Part shown: positions 51,067-60,107 of the stretch, one piece after another | Layout: the number at the start of each line of letters is the position of its first letter | Position numbering within the stretch: position 1 is the first letter of the stretch | Assembly: GCA_041395525.1 (NCBI GenBank) | Contig: JAWLAH010000012.1 | Coordinates: 1 to 64,000, forward strand | Length of the DNA stretch: 64,000 nucleotides | Direction of reading: 5' to 3' | From: CADEED01 sp020442965 | Lineage (GTDB): Bacteria; Pseudomonadota; Gammaproteobacteria; Steroidobacterales; Steroidobacteraceae | Position numbers and translations under genes: made by a program | The notes under the pieces: model-generated | The model's database searches: none | What the model was told of the DNA's origin: nothing | The model's input: the letters and a program-made list of their open reading frames with translations, nothing else

Positions 51067-52890
51067 ATGAAGCATTTGAGAGGCGCCTGCGCGCGCTCCG
51101 GCGCGGTCTGGCCCGCAGGCGCAAGCTGGGCATGCAGCGACGGCGACAACGCGGCTCCAGCGGTCACGAACGCGACCGTGGGCCCTGCCACGATGGTCGT
51201 GGCGCCCGCTGTCTACAGCGACGAGAGCCTGACCATCGCGGTACGCGGTACGCCCTGTTGGCGCGAGTTACCCGCGGTTGCGGCGGTCTGCGGCGATCAT
51301 GCGGCCAAAGTGGCCGCGGCGTTTCGCCACAGTGGGCGCGATTTCCTGGCACGTTTGGGCGGCAAGTTTGCGATCGCGATTTTCGACCGCCGCGACGCGA
51401 GCCTGCTGCTGGCAATCGACCGCATCGGGATCGAGCGAATCGCCTATGGCCAAACGGCCGATGGACTTTACTTCGGCACCTCGGCCGAGGAGATCGCGCG
51501 AGCGCCCGGAATGAGCGCCGCGATTCGCCTACAGTCGATCTACGACTATCTGTTCTTTCACATGGTCCCTTCACCGACGACGCTCTTCCAGGGCGTAGCC
51601 AAGCTGGCGCCGGCATCGTACTTGCATTACCGCGCGGGTACGGTGACAACGGGCGCGTACTGGCGACCGAGCTTCACGCCCTGGGGCGCGGCTCGTACAC
51701 CGGCGCTCGAGCAGGAGTTGTTAGCGTCGCTAGAACAGGGCGTCGCTGCGAGCGATCCGGATGACTGCACCGGTGCATTCCTGAGCGGTGGTCTCGATAG
51801 CTCGAGCGTCGCCGGAATGCTCGCGCGCGTACACCCGCCGGCACGTACTTTTTCGATCGGCTTCGGTGTGCCGGAATTCGACGAACTCGAATACGCTCGC
51901 ATCAGCGCCAAACACTTTGGTAGCGAGCTGACCGAATACGTCGCGCGACCGCAAGATATCCTCGAATCGTTCAGCCAAATCGCTCGCGCTTACGATGAAC
52001 CGTTCGGCAACGCGTCGGCACTGCCGGCGCTAAGTTGCGCCCGGCTCGCACGCGCGCACGGCATCGATCACCTGCTGGCAGGCGACGGCGGTGACGAGTT
52101 GTTTGGTGGCAATAGCCGCTACGCCGCGCAGCAAGTGTTCGAGCGCTACACGGAGGCACCGCAATGGCTGCGCCGCGGGCTGCTCGAACCACTGCTGCGT
52201 GCCCTGCCAGACTCGGCACGGCGCATCGATCTGATCAGACGCACCGGCAACTATGTCGAGCAGGCCAACACGCCGCTGCCGCGTCGGCTCGAAACCTGGA
52301 ATCTATTGCACAAGCTCGGCGTAGCTAACGTGCTCGAGCCGCAGTTTCTGAGTGCGATAGATCCGCTGGCTCCGCTCGCACACATGGATGCCGTCTATCG
52401 GGCGTGCCCGCCGGCGCACAATATCGACAACATGTTGTTCTACGATTGGCACTTTACGCTGGCGGACAGCGACCTGCGCAAGGTCGAGACCATGTGTGAC
52501 CTTGCAGGTGTGCGAGTGTCGTATCCGATGCTCGACAACGCGGTCATCGATCTGTCGACGCGCATCGCCCCGGATTGGAAGCTCTCGAACGGGCAGCTGC
52601 GCTATTACTACAAGCAGGCAACCCGGACGTTCCTGCCCGCGGAAGTCATCAACAAGAAGAAACACGGCTTCGGTCTGCCGTTCGGTTTGTGGTTGCGTGA
52701 TTCTGAGCCCATGCGCGACATGTTCTTCGATGCGTTATCGAGACTGCGCGCGCGCCGCATCATTCGCGGCGATTTGCTCGACAAGCTGCGGCAATTGAAT
52801 GACAACGACGAGGCAAGCTACTACGGCGTGCTGATCTGGGTGTTAGCGATGCTAGAAGTCTGGCTGGAGCAGCACGAGATGTCGCTCTAG
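51067..52890 (+). CDS. Asparagine-synthase-like protein with a degenerate glutaminase domain
   Basis: 607 residues. The C-terminal synthetase domain is intact, with the PP-loop SGGLDSSSVAGML near 239, AYDEPFGNASALP, LAGDGGDELFGGNSRY and KKKHGFGLPFGLWL. The N-terminal GATase-II domain is recognisable only in its second half (FLARLGGKFAIAIFDRRDASLLLAIDRIGIERIAYGQ). It lacks the Met-Cys start, so it has no glutaminase nucleophile. The enzyme may use free ammonia or another amine, or ligate a different nucleophile. The start is uncertain; the ATG at 51193 is an alternative, and no good ribosome-binding site is seen. It is monocistronic and divergent from the GT2 gene. Confidence 0.85.
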   Translation: MKHLRGACARSGAVWPAGASWACSDGDNAAPAVTNATVGPATMVVAPAVYSDESLTIAVRGTPCWRELPAVAAVCGDHAAKVAAAFRHSGRDFLARLGGKFAIAIFDRRDASLLLAIDRIGIERIAYGQTADGLYFGTSAEEIARAPGMSAAIRLQSIYDYLFFHMVPSPTTLFQGVAKLAPASYLHYRAGTVTTGAYWRPSFTPWGAARTPALEQELLASLEQGVAASDPDDCTGAFLSGGLDSSSVAGMLARVHPPARTFSIGFGVPEFDELEYARISAKHFGSELTEYVARPQDILESFSQIARAYDEPFGNASALPALSCARLARAHGIDHLLAGDGGDELFGGNSRYAAQQVFERYTEAPQWLRRGLLEPLLRALPDSARRIDLIRRTGNYVEQANTPLPRRLETWNLLHKLGVANVLEPQFLSAIDPLAPLAHMDAVYRACPPAHNIDNMLFYDWHFTLADSDLRKVETMCDLAGVRVSYPMLDNAVIDLSTRIAPDWKLSNGQLRYYYKQATRTFLPAEVINKKKHGFGLPFGLWLRDSEPMRDMFFDALSRLRARRIIRGDLLDKLRQLNDNDEASYYGVLIWVLAMLEVWLEQHEMSL

Positions 52891-52897
52891 CGATGCG

Positions 52898-53887
52898 TCA
52901 GCTGGCCACCGCGGGTTGCGTGTCGCGATAGGTCAGCGCGAGACGCGCCGCGAACCTCACGCTCGTTCGATCCCACGGTGCCACGCGCGGCAACTGCCAT
53001 CGATCGCTGTCCGCGTGAATGCAACCCCAGGATGTTGTCAGCGCATATTTGAACCCCGCGGTCCGCGCCTGCGCCACATGCAGTGCCTCGTAATCGAAGC
53101 CGGGTCGACCATTGGGGTACGCGAAAGAGGTGACCGGCGCGGCGACGATCGCCTCGAGATCCGCGCGGCTCTGCACGATCTCACGCTGGGACGCCGTGGG
53201 ATCGAGACGCAACAGGATGGGATGGCTGACGGTATGTGCGCCGATTTCCATCCCGGCGGCGTGCAGTGCCTTGATCTGTGTCTCCGACATCATCAGTGAG
53301 CGTTCCGTTGCCGGCGGGTAGCGCCGCCGAATCTCATCGACGAGCTCGGCGCGTCGCGTCACCGCAGCATGCTTGACTTGCGTGATGACCGCGTCGATCG
53401 CAGCCCGGTGAGATGCAACGGTATCGATGACGTAGCGCCCAAGATCGAGTGCGGCGAGATCGATGCTGCCCGAAGCGTTACGCAACGACTCGATCACGAC
53501 GTCGTTGAACATGTTAGCGCCGCGCATGAAACCGGTGGCGATGTAAAACGTTGCGGCAATCCCGCGACGTTGCAGAATCGGCAGTGCGATATCGTGGTTG
53601 TCGGCGTAACCGTCATCGAACGTGATACAGACCGCGCGCGCTGGCAGGCTGCGGCGTTCAAGCCGCTCGAGCGCTTCGGTGAGCGGCAGCGGCCTGTAAG
53701 CATCCTGCAGCAACTGCAGGTGCTGATCGAATCGCTCTGGACACAGATCGTCGGGAAACAGCTCATCTGCGACCGGTGCGACCCGATGATAGTGCAGCAC
53801 CAGCAATCGGTTGGCGCCCGTGCGGCCACCCATGACGCTTGCCAGGGTTCGCAGGGCCCAGCGTTGCGATCCCGCAAGGCGTTTCAC
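52898..53887 (-). CDS. NodB-type polysaccharide deacetylase (second copy)
   Basis: 329 residues from a GTG at 53887 that overlaps the stop of the upstream GT4 gene (GTGA). NodB motifs are present: CITFDDGYADNHDIALPIL (Asp-Asp), MEIGAHTVSHPILLRL (metal His pair), SFAYPNGRPGFD and YALTTSWGCIHADSDRWQLPRV. There is no signal peptide, so cytoplasmic action on a lipid-linked sugar is likely. It is the last gene of the eight-gene leftward XrtA operon and distinct from the deacetylase at 27.7 kb. Confidence 0.88.
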   Translation of the reverse strand: MKRLAGSQRWALRTLASVMGGRTGANRLLVLHYHRVAPVADELFPDDLCPERFDQHLQLLQDAYRPLPLTEALERLERRSLPARAVCITFDDGYADNHDIALPILQRRGIAATFYIATGFMRGANMFNDVVIESLRNASGSIDLAALDLGRYVIDTVASHRAAIDAVITQVKHAAVTRRAELVDEIRRRYPPATERSLMMSETQIKALHAAGMEIGAHTVSHPILLRLDPTASQREIVQSRADLEAIVAAPVTSFAYPNGRPGFDYEALHVAQARTAGFKYALTTSWGCIHADSDRWQLPRVAPWDRTSVRFAARLALTYRDTQPAVAS

Positions 53888-55068
53888 GTCAATGCCTCGT
53901 ACACGGGGCCATAAACGCGTGCAATGTGGGCCCAAGTACGGTGCTCAGCTACGTACCGCCGTCCGGCCGCAATCAGCTGCACCCGCCTGACCGGATCGGC
54001 CGCGATGCTGACGACAGCCGTCGCCAGTGCCGTCTCATCGCCCGCTTTGAACAACACGCCGGTCACACCGTCTTCGATCAACTCGCGATGCCCGCCAACG
54101 TCGGAGGCGGCGACCGCCTTGCCGAGCGCCATCGCCTCGAGCGGCTTGATCGGTGTCACCATGTTGGTGAGTCGCATCGGGGTACGGGGGAACACCAACA
54201 AATCGATCGCTGCGTACATGTTCAGCACGTCGTCATGCGGCACCTGGCCGGTGAACCGTACCGCATCGTGCAAGCCGAGCGTGCTGGTCAGTTCGCGCAG
54301 ACGCTCTCCCTCCGGCCCTGCACCGACCAACAGGAGCAGCACGTCGGGGCGCTGCGCAAGAATGCGTGGCATGGCTCTCAGTAGTACGTCGAGACCTTCC
54401 CAGGCGAAGAACGAGCCGACGAACCCCAGCACAAAGCGGCCTTCGAGCCCGAGCACCGCGCGCGCGGCTTTGGGGTCGGGCAGCACCTCGTCGAGTTTGC
54501 GTCCATCGACCGCATTCGCCGCGACCGTAATGCGTTCGGGTGCTATCCCGCGGCCGATCATGTCGGCTCGCAATCCGTCACAGATCGTCACGATCGCATC
54601 GGCACGGCGCAGTGCCTGCGTTTCCAACCAACGCGACAGGCGGTAGCGTGCGCTGCCCTCGTGGGTAACGCCGGAACTGACAGCCGCGTCCTCCCAGGAC
54701 GAGCGCGCCTCGTACACGACCGGTACACCCAGCCCGAACGCAGCGAATGCATTGAGGCAGGGCGAGTGAGCGTGGATGACGTCAGGCCTGGCAGCCGCAA
54801 CCGCGGTCCGCAGTGCCCGCCTGACCGTCGTGACACTGGCAACTTGTTCGAGCACTGGCAGGCGCGCCCACGACCCACTATCGGGCGCGATCCGCTGATA
54901 GGTCATGCCGTCGATCGTTTCGACCGGTGTGGTCACGCGCTCTTGCTTGGGGCTGGTCAGCGCGCTGACACGCCAACGGCGTTGTTGTTCGAGCAAGATC
55001 GAATGGCTGCGCACCGCATAACCATCCGGCACCGGCAGAGAATGATCCAGGACGTGCAGGACGTGCAT
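53884..55068 (-). CDS. XrtA-system glycosyltransferase, Daro_2409-like (GT4)
   Basis: 394 residues. HVLHVLDHSLPVPDGYAVRSHSILLEQQRRW opens the protein, as in the TIGR04063-like exosortase A-associated GT4. VVYEARSSWEDAAVSSG follows. LGFVGSFFAWEGLDVLLRAMPRIL and TPIKPLEAMALGKAVAASDVGGHRELI form the donor-binding domain, with Glu in the E-x7-E region partly replaced. It transfers a sugar to the lipid-linked unit at the cytoplasmic face. It overlaps the deacetylase gene by 4 nt and lies 13 bp after the amidotransferase gene. Confidence 0.9.
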   Translation of the reverse strand: MHVLHVLDHSLPVPDGYAVRSHSILLEQQRRWRVSALTSPKQERVTTPVETIDGMTYQRIAPDSGSWARLPVLEQVASVTTVRRALRTAVAAARPDVIHAHSPCLNAFAAFGLGVPVVYEARSSWEDAAVSSGVTHEGSARYRLSRWLETQALRRADAIVTICDGLRADMIGRGIAPERITVAANAVDGRKLDEVLPDPKAARAVLGLEGRFVLGFVGSFFAWEGLDVLLRAMPRILAQRPDVLLLLVGAGPEGERLRELTSTLGLHDAVRFTGQVPHDDVLNMYAAIDLLVFPRTPMRLTNMVTPIKPLEAMALGKAVAASDVGGHRELIEDGVTGVLFKAGDETALATAVVSIAADPVRRVQLIAAGRRYVAEHRTWAHIARVYGPVYEALT

Positions 55069-55081
55069 TTGACGAACGAAC

Positions 55082-57010
55082 CTAAACGGCCGCGGCCATG
55101 CCTGCCGGCGGCGCGCCGGTCTGCTTACGCAGAAAGCCGTCGAACATCAGGAGCGCCCACAGCACCGCGCTGTGATTACGACGGCCAGCCGCGTGCTCAT
55201 TCCACAGACGTTGCAAGTAAACCGACGAGAACAGGCCACAGTCACGCAAGACGGGGCCTGCCAGTGTCTGTTGCACACGTTCGCGGAGTGAACCCCGAAA
55301 CCACAGGTCGAGCGGCACACCGAAGCCCTGTTTTTTGCGATACAGAATATTGTGGGGCAAGAGCGGTTGTAACGCCTGTTTCAAAATGTATTTGCCTTCG
55401 CCGCGCTTCAATTTGATGTTGGTCGGCAAGCCTGCGACCCAATCGACGAATGTGTAGTCGAGAAACGGTGTACGTACTTCGAGGCCGTGCGCCATGCTGG
55501 CGCGATCCACCTTAGTCAGAATATCGCCGGGTAGGTAGGTCTTGAAATCGAGGTATTGCACGAGCGCGAGCGGATCGTCGACCGCACCGCCTTGTGCGTA
55601 GCCACGATACACTTCATTGGCACGATATCCCTGCAGGTCCCGCTCGAGTTCTCTCGAGAACAGCTGGCGCCGGCCCGCGTCGTCGAAGATCGATACACCG
55701 TGCAAATAGGCGTCGACGGCATTGCGAGCCAACGACTGAAAGGTGGTCTTGCCACGCACGAAACGCGGCGCCCAGTCGAGCTTGGGATACAAGCGACCGA
55801 GCGGTCCGAAGATCGCCTGCCGCACAGCGAGCGGCAAACGCTGCCGCACCTGTTCCTCTCCGGCGAACAGCCGATAGCGACGGTAACCGATGAAATTCTC
55901 GTCGCCGCCGTCCCCGGACAGGGCCACTTTGACGTGCTGACGCGCGAGCGCACAGACCCGGTAGGTAGGAATGGCGCTGCTGTCCGCATACGGCTCGTCG
56001 TAAACATCGGTCAGGTGATCGAGCAGACTGTAATCCGACGCTTCGACCACTTGGGTCTTATGGTCCGTCTTGATCGCCTCGGAAACCTGCAAGGCTTGCG
56101 CCGATTCGTCGTACTCTGGTTCGCGAAAGCCGATCGAGCAGGTCAGCAGGTGTGGCGTGCCGATTTCGCGCATCAGCGCGACGACCGCGCTCGAATCGAT
56201 ACCGCCGGAGAGAAACGCGCCGAGCGGCACATCGGAGACGAGCCGCAGCCGCACCGCGTCCTGCAAGCGACTGCGCAACTCGCTCGCGAGCGCCACCTCA
56301 TCCGGGGCGCTGGTGGGTCGAACCCGCAGCGGCACGTCCCAGTAGCGGCGCGGCGCGGGCACGTCCTTGCCACGCTGAATAGTCAGATACATGCCCGGTT
56401 CGAGCTTGCGCACGTTCTGAAAGATCGTCGCAGGATCCGGGACATACCCGAAAGCGAAATAATTCTCGACCGATTGCGGATCGATCTTGCGCGGCACCTG
56501 CGGGTGCGCCATGAGCACTTTCAGCTCCGAGCCAAAAGCGATCCAGCCCGACGGCAGGATGCAATAGTGCAGGGGCTTCACGCCCAAGCGATCACGCGCG
56601 ATAAAGAGTCGCTGCTGACGCTCGTCCCACAGCGCGAATGCGAACATGCCGTTGAAGCGCTCGAGCGCGGCCTCGCCCCACTGCTCCCAGGCATGCACGA
56701 TCACCTCGGTATCGCAGCGCGTGCGAAACCTGTGCCCCAGCTGAGTAAGTTCGGTGACCAGTTCGGCGAAATTGAAAATCTCACCGTTGTAGGTAACGAC
56801 GACGCTACCGTCCTCGTTGTAGAGCGGTTGTTTGCCACCCTCGAGATCGATGATCGACAGTCGCCGATGGCCCAAGCCAACGCCCGGACTCACGTGAAAC
56901 CCATGCCCGTCCGGTCCACGATGGGCGATCGCGTCGTTCATGGCGCGCAGCAACCGCTCATCGACTGGGCGACGTTCACGCAGATCAACGATGCCCGATA
57001 TTCCGCACAT
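55082..57010 (-). CDS. XrtA-system amidotransferase 1 (asparagine-synthase family)
   Basis: 642 residues from the ATG at 57010, which exposes Cys2 (MCGISGIVDLRERRP). The glutaminase domain has AIAHRGPDGHGFHVSPGVGLGHRRLSIID, YNGEIFNF and CDTEVIVHAWE. The synthetase PP-loop is FLSGGIDSSAVVAL. VALSGDGGDENFIGY and GFGVPLDLWFRG follow. It closely fits TIGR03108. It uses glutamine ammonia to amidate a carboxyl, probably of a uronic acid or acyl substituent of the polysaccharide. Stop and start of the neighbouring genes overlap (TGATG). Confidence 0.94.
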   Translation of the reverse strand: MCGISGIVDLRERRPVDERLLRAMNDAIAHRGPDGHGFHVSPGVGLGHRRLSIIDLEGGKQPLYNEDGSVVVTYNGEIFNFAELVTELTQLGHRFRTRCDTEVIVHAWEQWGEAALERFNGMFAFALWDERQQRLFIARDRLGVKPLHYCILPSGWIAFGSELKVLMAHPQVPRKIDPQSVENYFAFGYVPDPATIFQNVRKLEPGMYLTIQRGKDVPAPRRYWDVPLRVRPTSAPDEVALASELRSRLQDAVRLRLVSDVPLGAFLSGGIDSSAVVALMREIGTPHLLTCSIGFREPEYDESAQALQVSEAIKTDHKTQVVEASDYSLLDHLTDVYDEPYADSSAIPTYRVCALARQHVKVALSGDGGDENFIGYRRYRLFAGEEQVRQRLPLAVRQAIFGPLGRLYPKLDWAPRFVRGKTTFQSLARNAVDAYLHGVSIFDDAGRRQLFSRELERDLQGYRANEVYRGYAQGGAVDDPLALVQYLDFKTYLPGDILTKVDRASMAHGLEVRTPFLDYTFVDWVAGLPTNIKLKRGEGKYILKQALQPLLPHNILYRKKQGFGVPLDLWFRGSLRERVQQTLAGPVLRDCGLFSSVYLQRLWNEHAAGRRNHSAVLWALLMFDGFLRKQTGAPPAGMAAAV

Positions 57011-58155
57011 CAAGTCACCTCGGCGGCGCGGTTCGGCAGCGCCTGATAAAGTCCTGCATAGTTCTGCAGCATCCGTTCGAGCGAGTAACGAGTGGTTGCG
57101 AGTTCGCGCCCCGCGGCTCCATGGCGTCGGCGCAACGCGCCATCGCGCGCGTAGCGCGAGATCGCCGCAGCGAGCGCCTCGGCATCGGCCACCGGCACCA
57201 GGATACCCGTCGACTCTTCGACTACTTCGAGATTGCCACCAGTCGCTGTCGCCACCACGGGCAAGCCGGCGGCCATCGCCTCCAGTATCGTGTTCGAAAC
57301 ACCCTCACGTTGTGAGCCGAGTACGAATATATCGAGGCTCGTCAGCAGTTGCGCGACATCGTCGCGCTCACCCGCAAACCACGCCGCACCGCTGCAACCT
57401 GCCGCCTCGATCTCCGCCACGGCCTGCGCTCGCAGCGAGCCCTCGCCCACCATCACGAGTCTGAGATCGATGCCCGCCGGCGCCAGCTCGCGGCGCGCGG
57501 CGATGAAGGCACGCGTGAGATTGAGCGGATCTTTGATCGGCTGAAAGCGCGTCACGCTACCGACCGTAACCACCGCGTCGTTGGCGCGAGGGCCCGGTGT
57601 GTGCGACTGAAATTTGCCAACATCGACACCATTGTAGATCTGGGTGATCGATGCACGCCGAATTCCGCACGCTGCGCTAAGCCATTGCGCAAGATCGCGC
57701 GACACCGCGACCCACCGTGTGACGACGACACTGAGCATGCGCCGCAGTACCTGATATTTGCGCACCGTGCCATCCGGATCGTTGATGTCGCGGCCATGCT
57801 CACCGTGCACCCGATAGCGCACTCCCGCGAGCCAGGCGATCACGAGACAATCGAGAGTCCCGAAGTTGCGCGTATGGACGACATCGGGTCGCAGCCGGCG
57901 TAACAACCGCAGCAGACGCCAATACATGCGCAGGTCGTTACCCGGACGTTTGCCTAGTGCGTGTACGGCAACATCGGCGCGCTGGATGCGCTGACGAAAT
58001 TCCGTGGCCTCCGTCAGCGCAATGATCGCGTGCTCAAAGCGATCCGCTGGCAAACCATTGACGAGATTGACCACGCCGTTCTCCAGCCCCCCCGTATCGA
58101 AGCGAAACACAATATGCGCGATTCGCATGCGCGCTGCTGGCACAGCGGCGCTCAT
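57010..58155 (-). CDS. XrtA-system sugar transferase, stp2-like (GT4)
   Basis: 381 residues from the ATG at 58155, which overlaps the upstream stop (ATGA). It opens RIAHIVFRFDTGGLENGVVNLVNGLPADRFEHAIIALT, typical of TIGR03088. It continues with VVHTRNFGTLDCLVIAWLAGVRYRVHGEHGRD and the E-x7-E motif EGVSNTILEAMAAGLPVVATATGGNLEVV. It transfers a sugar from a nucleotide donor to the growing repeat unit. The longer open frame upstream lies inside the amidotransferase gene and is not coding. Confidence 0.92.
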   Translation of the reverse strand: MSAAVPAARMRIAHIVFRFDTGGLENGVVNLVNGLPADRFEHAIIALTEATEFRQRIQRADVAVHALGKRPGNDLRMYWRLLRLLRRLRPDVVHTRNFGTLDCLVIAWLAGVRYRVHGEHGRDINDPDGTVRKYQVLRRMLSVVVTRWVAVSRDLAQWLSAACGIRRASITQIYNGVDVGKFQSHTPGPRANDAVVTVGSVTRFQPIKDPLNLTRAFIAARRELAPAGIDLRLVMVGEGSLRAQAVAEIEAAGCSGAAWFAGERDDVAQLLTSLDIFVLGSQREGVSNTILEAMAAGLPVVATATGGNLEVVEESTGILVPVADAEALAAAISRYARDGALRRRHGAAGRELATTRYSLERMLQNYAGLYQALPNRAAEVT

Positions 58156-60095
58156 GATGCATGCGCCTCGCGCAGGCCAATCGCGAGTTCCTCGCCGAGA
58201 TCGCCGACGCTCGTGCCATCGAGAAACAGCCGGCACCATAGTTCCAGATTGACGAGCACTAACAACAGATCGGTGTAGTCCTCGCGATTCGCGTCGTGCA
58301 ACGCCAGCGATTCCGCGACGGCATCCCAACGCAGCAGTCCCCGCGATTCCACCGTGGCACGATTGACGAGTTGATCCCGCAGGGGTTTCAGCTCGCGCTT
58401 GAACCATTGCCCGAAGGGCGCGCCAAAACCACGCTTGCCGCGGCCGATGATCGACGCGGGCACGAGATCGTGCACCGCACGCTTGAGCACCGTCTTGAAC
58501 TCGCCGGCGGCGAGCTTGTGGCGCGCCGGAATCCGCGCGGCCAACTCGACCAATCGGTGATCGAGGAACGGCACACGACACTCGAGCGATTCAGCCATCG
58601 TAATCTTGTCAGTCAGTAGCAACAGATCTTCCGCGAGCTGCGTCTGGGCATCGACGCGCATCAGCCGCAGCAGTTCATCGTCCGCCCGCTCCTCGGCAAC
58701 CGTCGCGGCAAAGCCATCGTCGGCAAGATAGTCGGAGCCGAGCAGGTGGCCGACCCGCGCACTGCTCGCGATCTCGAGATAGCTGCGGTACTGCTGCCGC
58801 CAATCGAGCTCGCCCGCCTGCACAAACCGCTTGGCATAGCGCGACAGGTCCATCAGCCGATTCTGCCGACCGCTTGGCAATACCCCTGCCAGCGGTTGCA
58901 ACACGCCGCGACGCAGCCAGCGCGGGATCATCCGATAGCGACGACCGTAGTGCGCACCGAGGTAGCGTGGATAGCCGGCGAACAACTCGTCGCCGCCGAC
59001 GCCCGAAAGAATGACTGTCACCGACTTGCGCGCCAGTTGTGAGACGAGATACGTCGTGACCGCAGCACCGTCAGAGATCGGCTCTTCCAGATGCCACAAC
59101 AGTTTCGGCATCAGCACGGCGAGGTCCGGCGACACGAGAATTTCTGTGTGTCTGGTCGCGAAGCGCTTGGCGACCTCGGCCGCGAATGACAACTCGTTGT
59201 AGTGCGCGGCCGCTCCATCGCCACCATAGCCGATCGAGTAGGTATTCACCGGGCCTGCGATACGCTGCGCCATCAATCCGACGATCGCGCTCGAATCGAG
59301 TCCGCCGCTCAGGAACGCGCCGAGCGGCACGTCGGAGACGAGATGCTCGTCGACCGACCGTTCGAGCTCCCTGCGAACTTGTCTGGCCCAGTCGTCAGCC
59401 GGGACCGACTGATCAACGCTATCGGGTAGCGCCCAATAGCGCTCGCTGCGCGCGCTACCATTCTCCCAGACCAGACGGGCCGCGGGTGGCAGCTTGCGAA
59501 TCCCTGCGAACAGCGTGCGCGGCGCGGTGCAGTATCCTAACGACAGATACTCACCCAGCGCGCTGCGATCGATACCGGCCCGCAGCAGTGGCAAAGTCAG
59601 TAGCGCCTTGACTTCGGACGCAAAAGCCAGGTATCCGTCCTTCTCGGCTATATATAGTGGCTTCTGACCGAGCCGGTCGCGCACCAGTATCAGTCGCCGA
59701 CGGGTGGCGTCCCACAAGGCGATGGCGTACATGCCACTCAAGTACTCGACGAACGAGTCGCCGTACTCTTCGTAGAGATGCACGACGACTTCGGTATCGC
59801 TCAAGGTCCGAAAGCGATGGCCACGCCGCTCAAGGTCGGCCCGCAGACCGCGAAAGTTGTAGATCTCGCCGTTGCAGACGACCCAGACTGTGTCGTCTTC
59901 GTTGGCAATCGGCTGATGGCCGCCCGCGAGATCGATGATCGACAAGCGCCGCATGCCGATGATGGCGTGCTCGGCGGCATGAAAGCCCTGGTCGTCAGGC
60001 CCACGGTGGATGATAGCGTCCGCCATCGTGCGCACGTTCTCGAGGCCGATACGTCCGAGACCCGACGCGCGCGCGATGCCGACGATGCCGCACAT
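58152..60095 (-). CDS. Second amidotransferase (asparagine-synthase family, glutaminase intact)
   Basis: 647 residues with MCGIVGIARASGLGRIG (Cys2 nucleophile), AIIHRGPDDQGFH, MRRLSIIDLAGGHQPI, CNGEIYNF and SDTEVVVHLYEEYG in the glutaminase domain. FLSGGLDSSAIVGLM, ILSGVGGDELFAGYPRY and KRGFGAPFGQWF lie in the synthetase domain. All residues for glutamine-dependent amidation are visible. It differs enough from the amidotransferase at 55.1 kb to suggest a different acceptor. It lies 12 bp after the FemAB-like gene in the eight-gene operon. Confidence 0.92.
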   Translation of the reverse strand: MCGIVGIARASGLGRIGLENVRTMADAIIHRGPDDQGFHAAEHAIIGMRRLSIIDLAGGHQPIANEDDTVWVVCNGEIYNFRGLRADLERRGHRFRTLSDTEVVVHLYEEYGDSFVEYLSGMYAIALWDATRRRLILVRDRLGQKPLYIAEKDGYLAFASEVKALLTLPLLRAGIDRSALGEYLSLGYCTAPRTLFAGIRKLPPAARLVWENGSARSERYWALPDSVDQSVPADDWARQVRRELERSVDEHLVSDVPLGAFLSGGLDSSAIVGLMAQRIAGPVNTYSIGYGGDGAAAHYNELSFAAEVAKRFATRHTEILVSPDLAVLMPKLLWHLEEPISDGAAVTTYLVSQLARKSVTVILSGVGGDELFAGYPRYLGAHYGRRYRMIPRWLRRGVLQPLAGVLPSGRQNRLMDLSRYAKRFVQAGELDWRQQYRSYLEIASSARVGHLLGSDYLADDGFAATVAEERADDELLRLMRVDAQTQLAEDLLLLTDKITMAESLECRVPFLDHRLVELAARIPARHKLAAGEFKTVLKRAVHDLVPASIIGRGKRGFGAPFGQWFKRELKPLRDQLVNRATVESRGLLRWDAVAESLALHDANREDYTDLLLVLVNLELWCRLFLDGTSVGDLGEELAIGLREAHAS

Positions 60096-60107
60096 GTCAG
60101 CGGTGCC

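Noticed and set aside
55556..57046. A 496-codon plus-strand frame opposite amidotransferase 1
   Set aside because: Antisense shadow of a strongly conserved gene; composition is atypical and no motif is seen.
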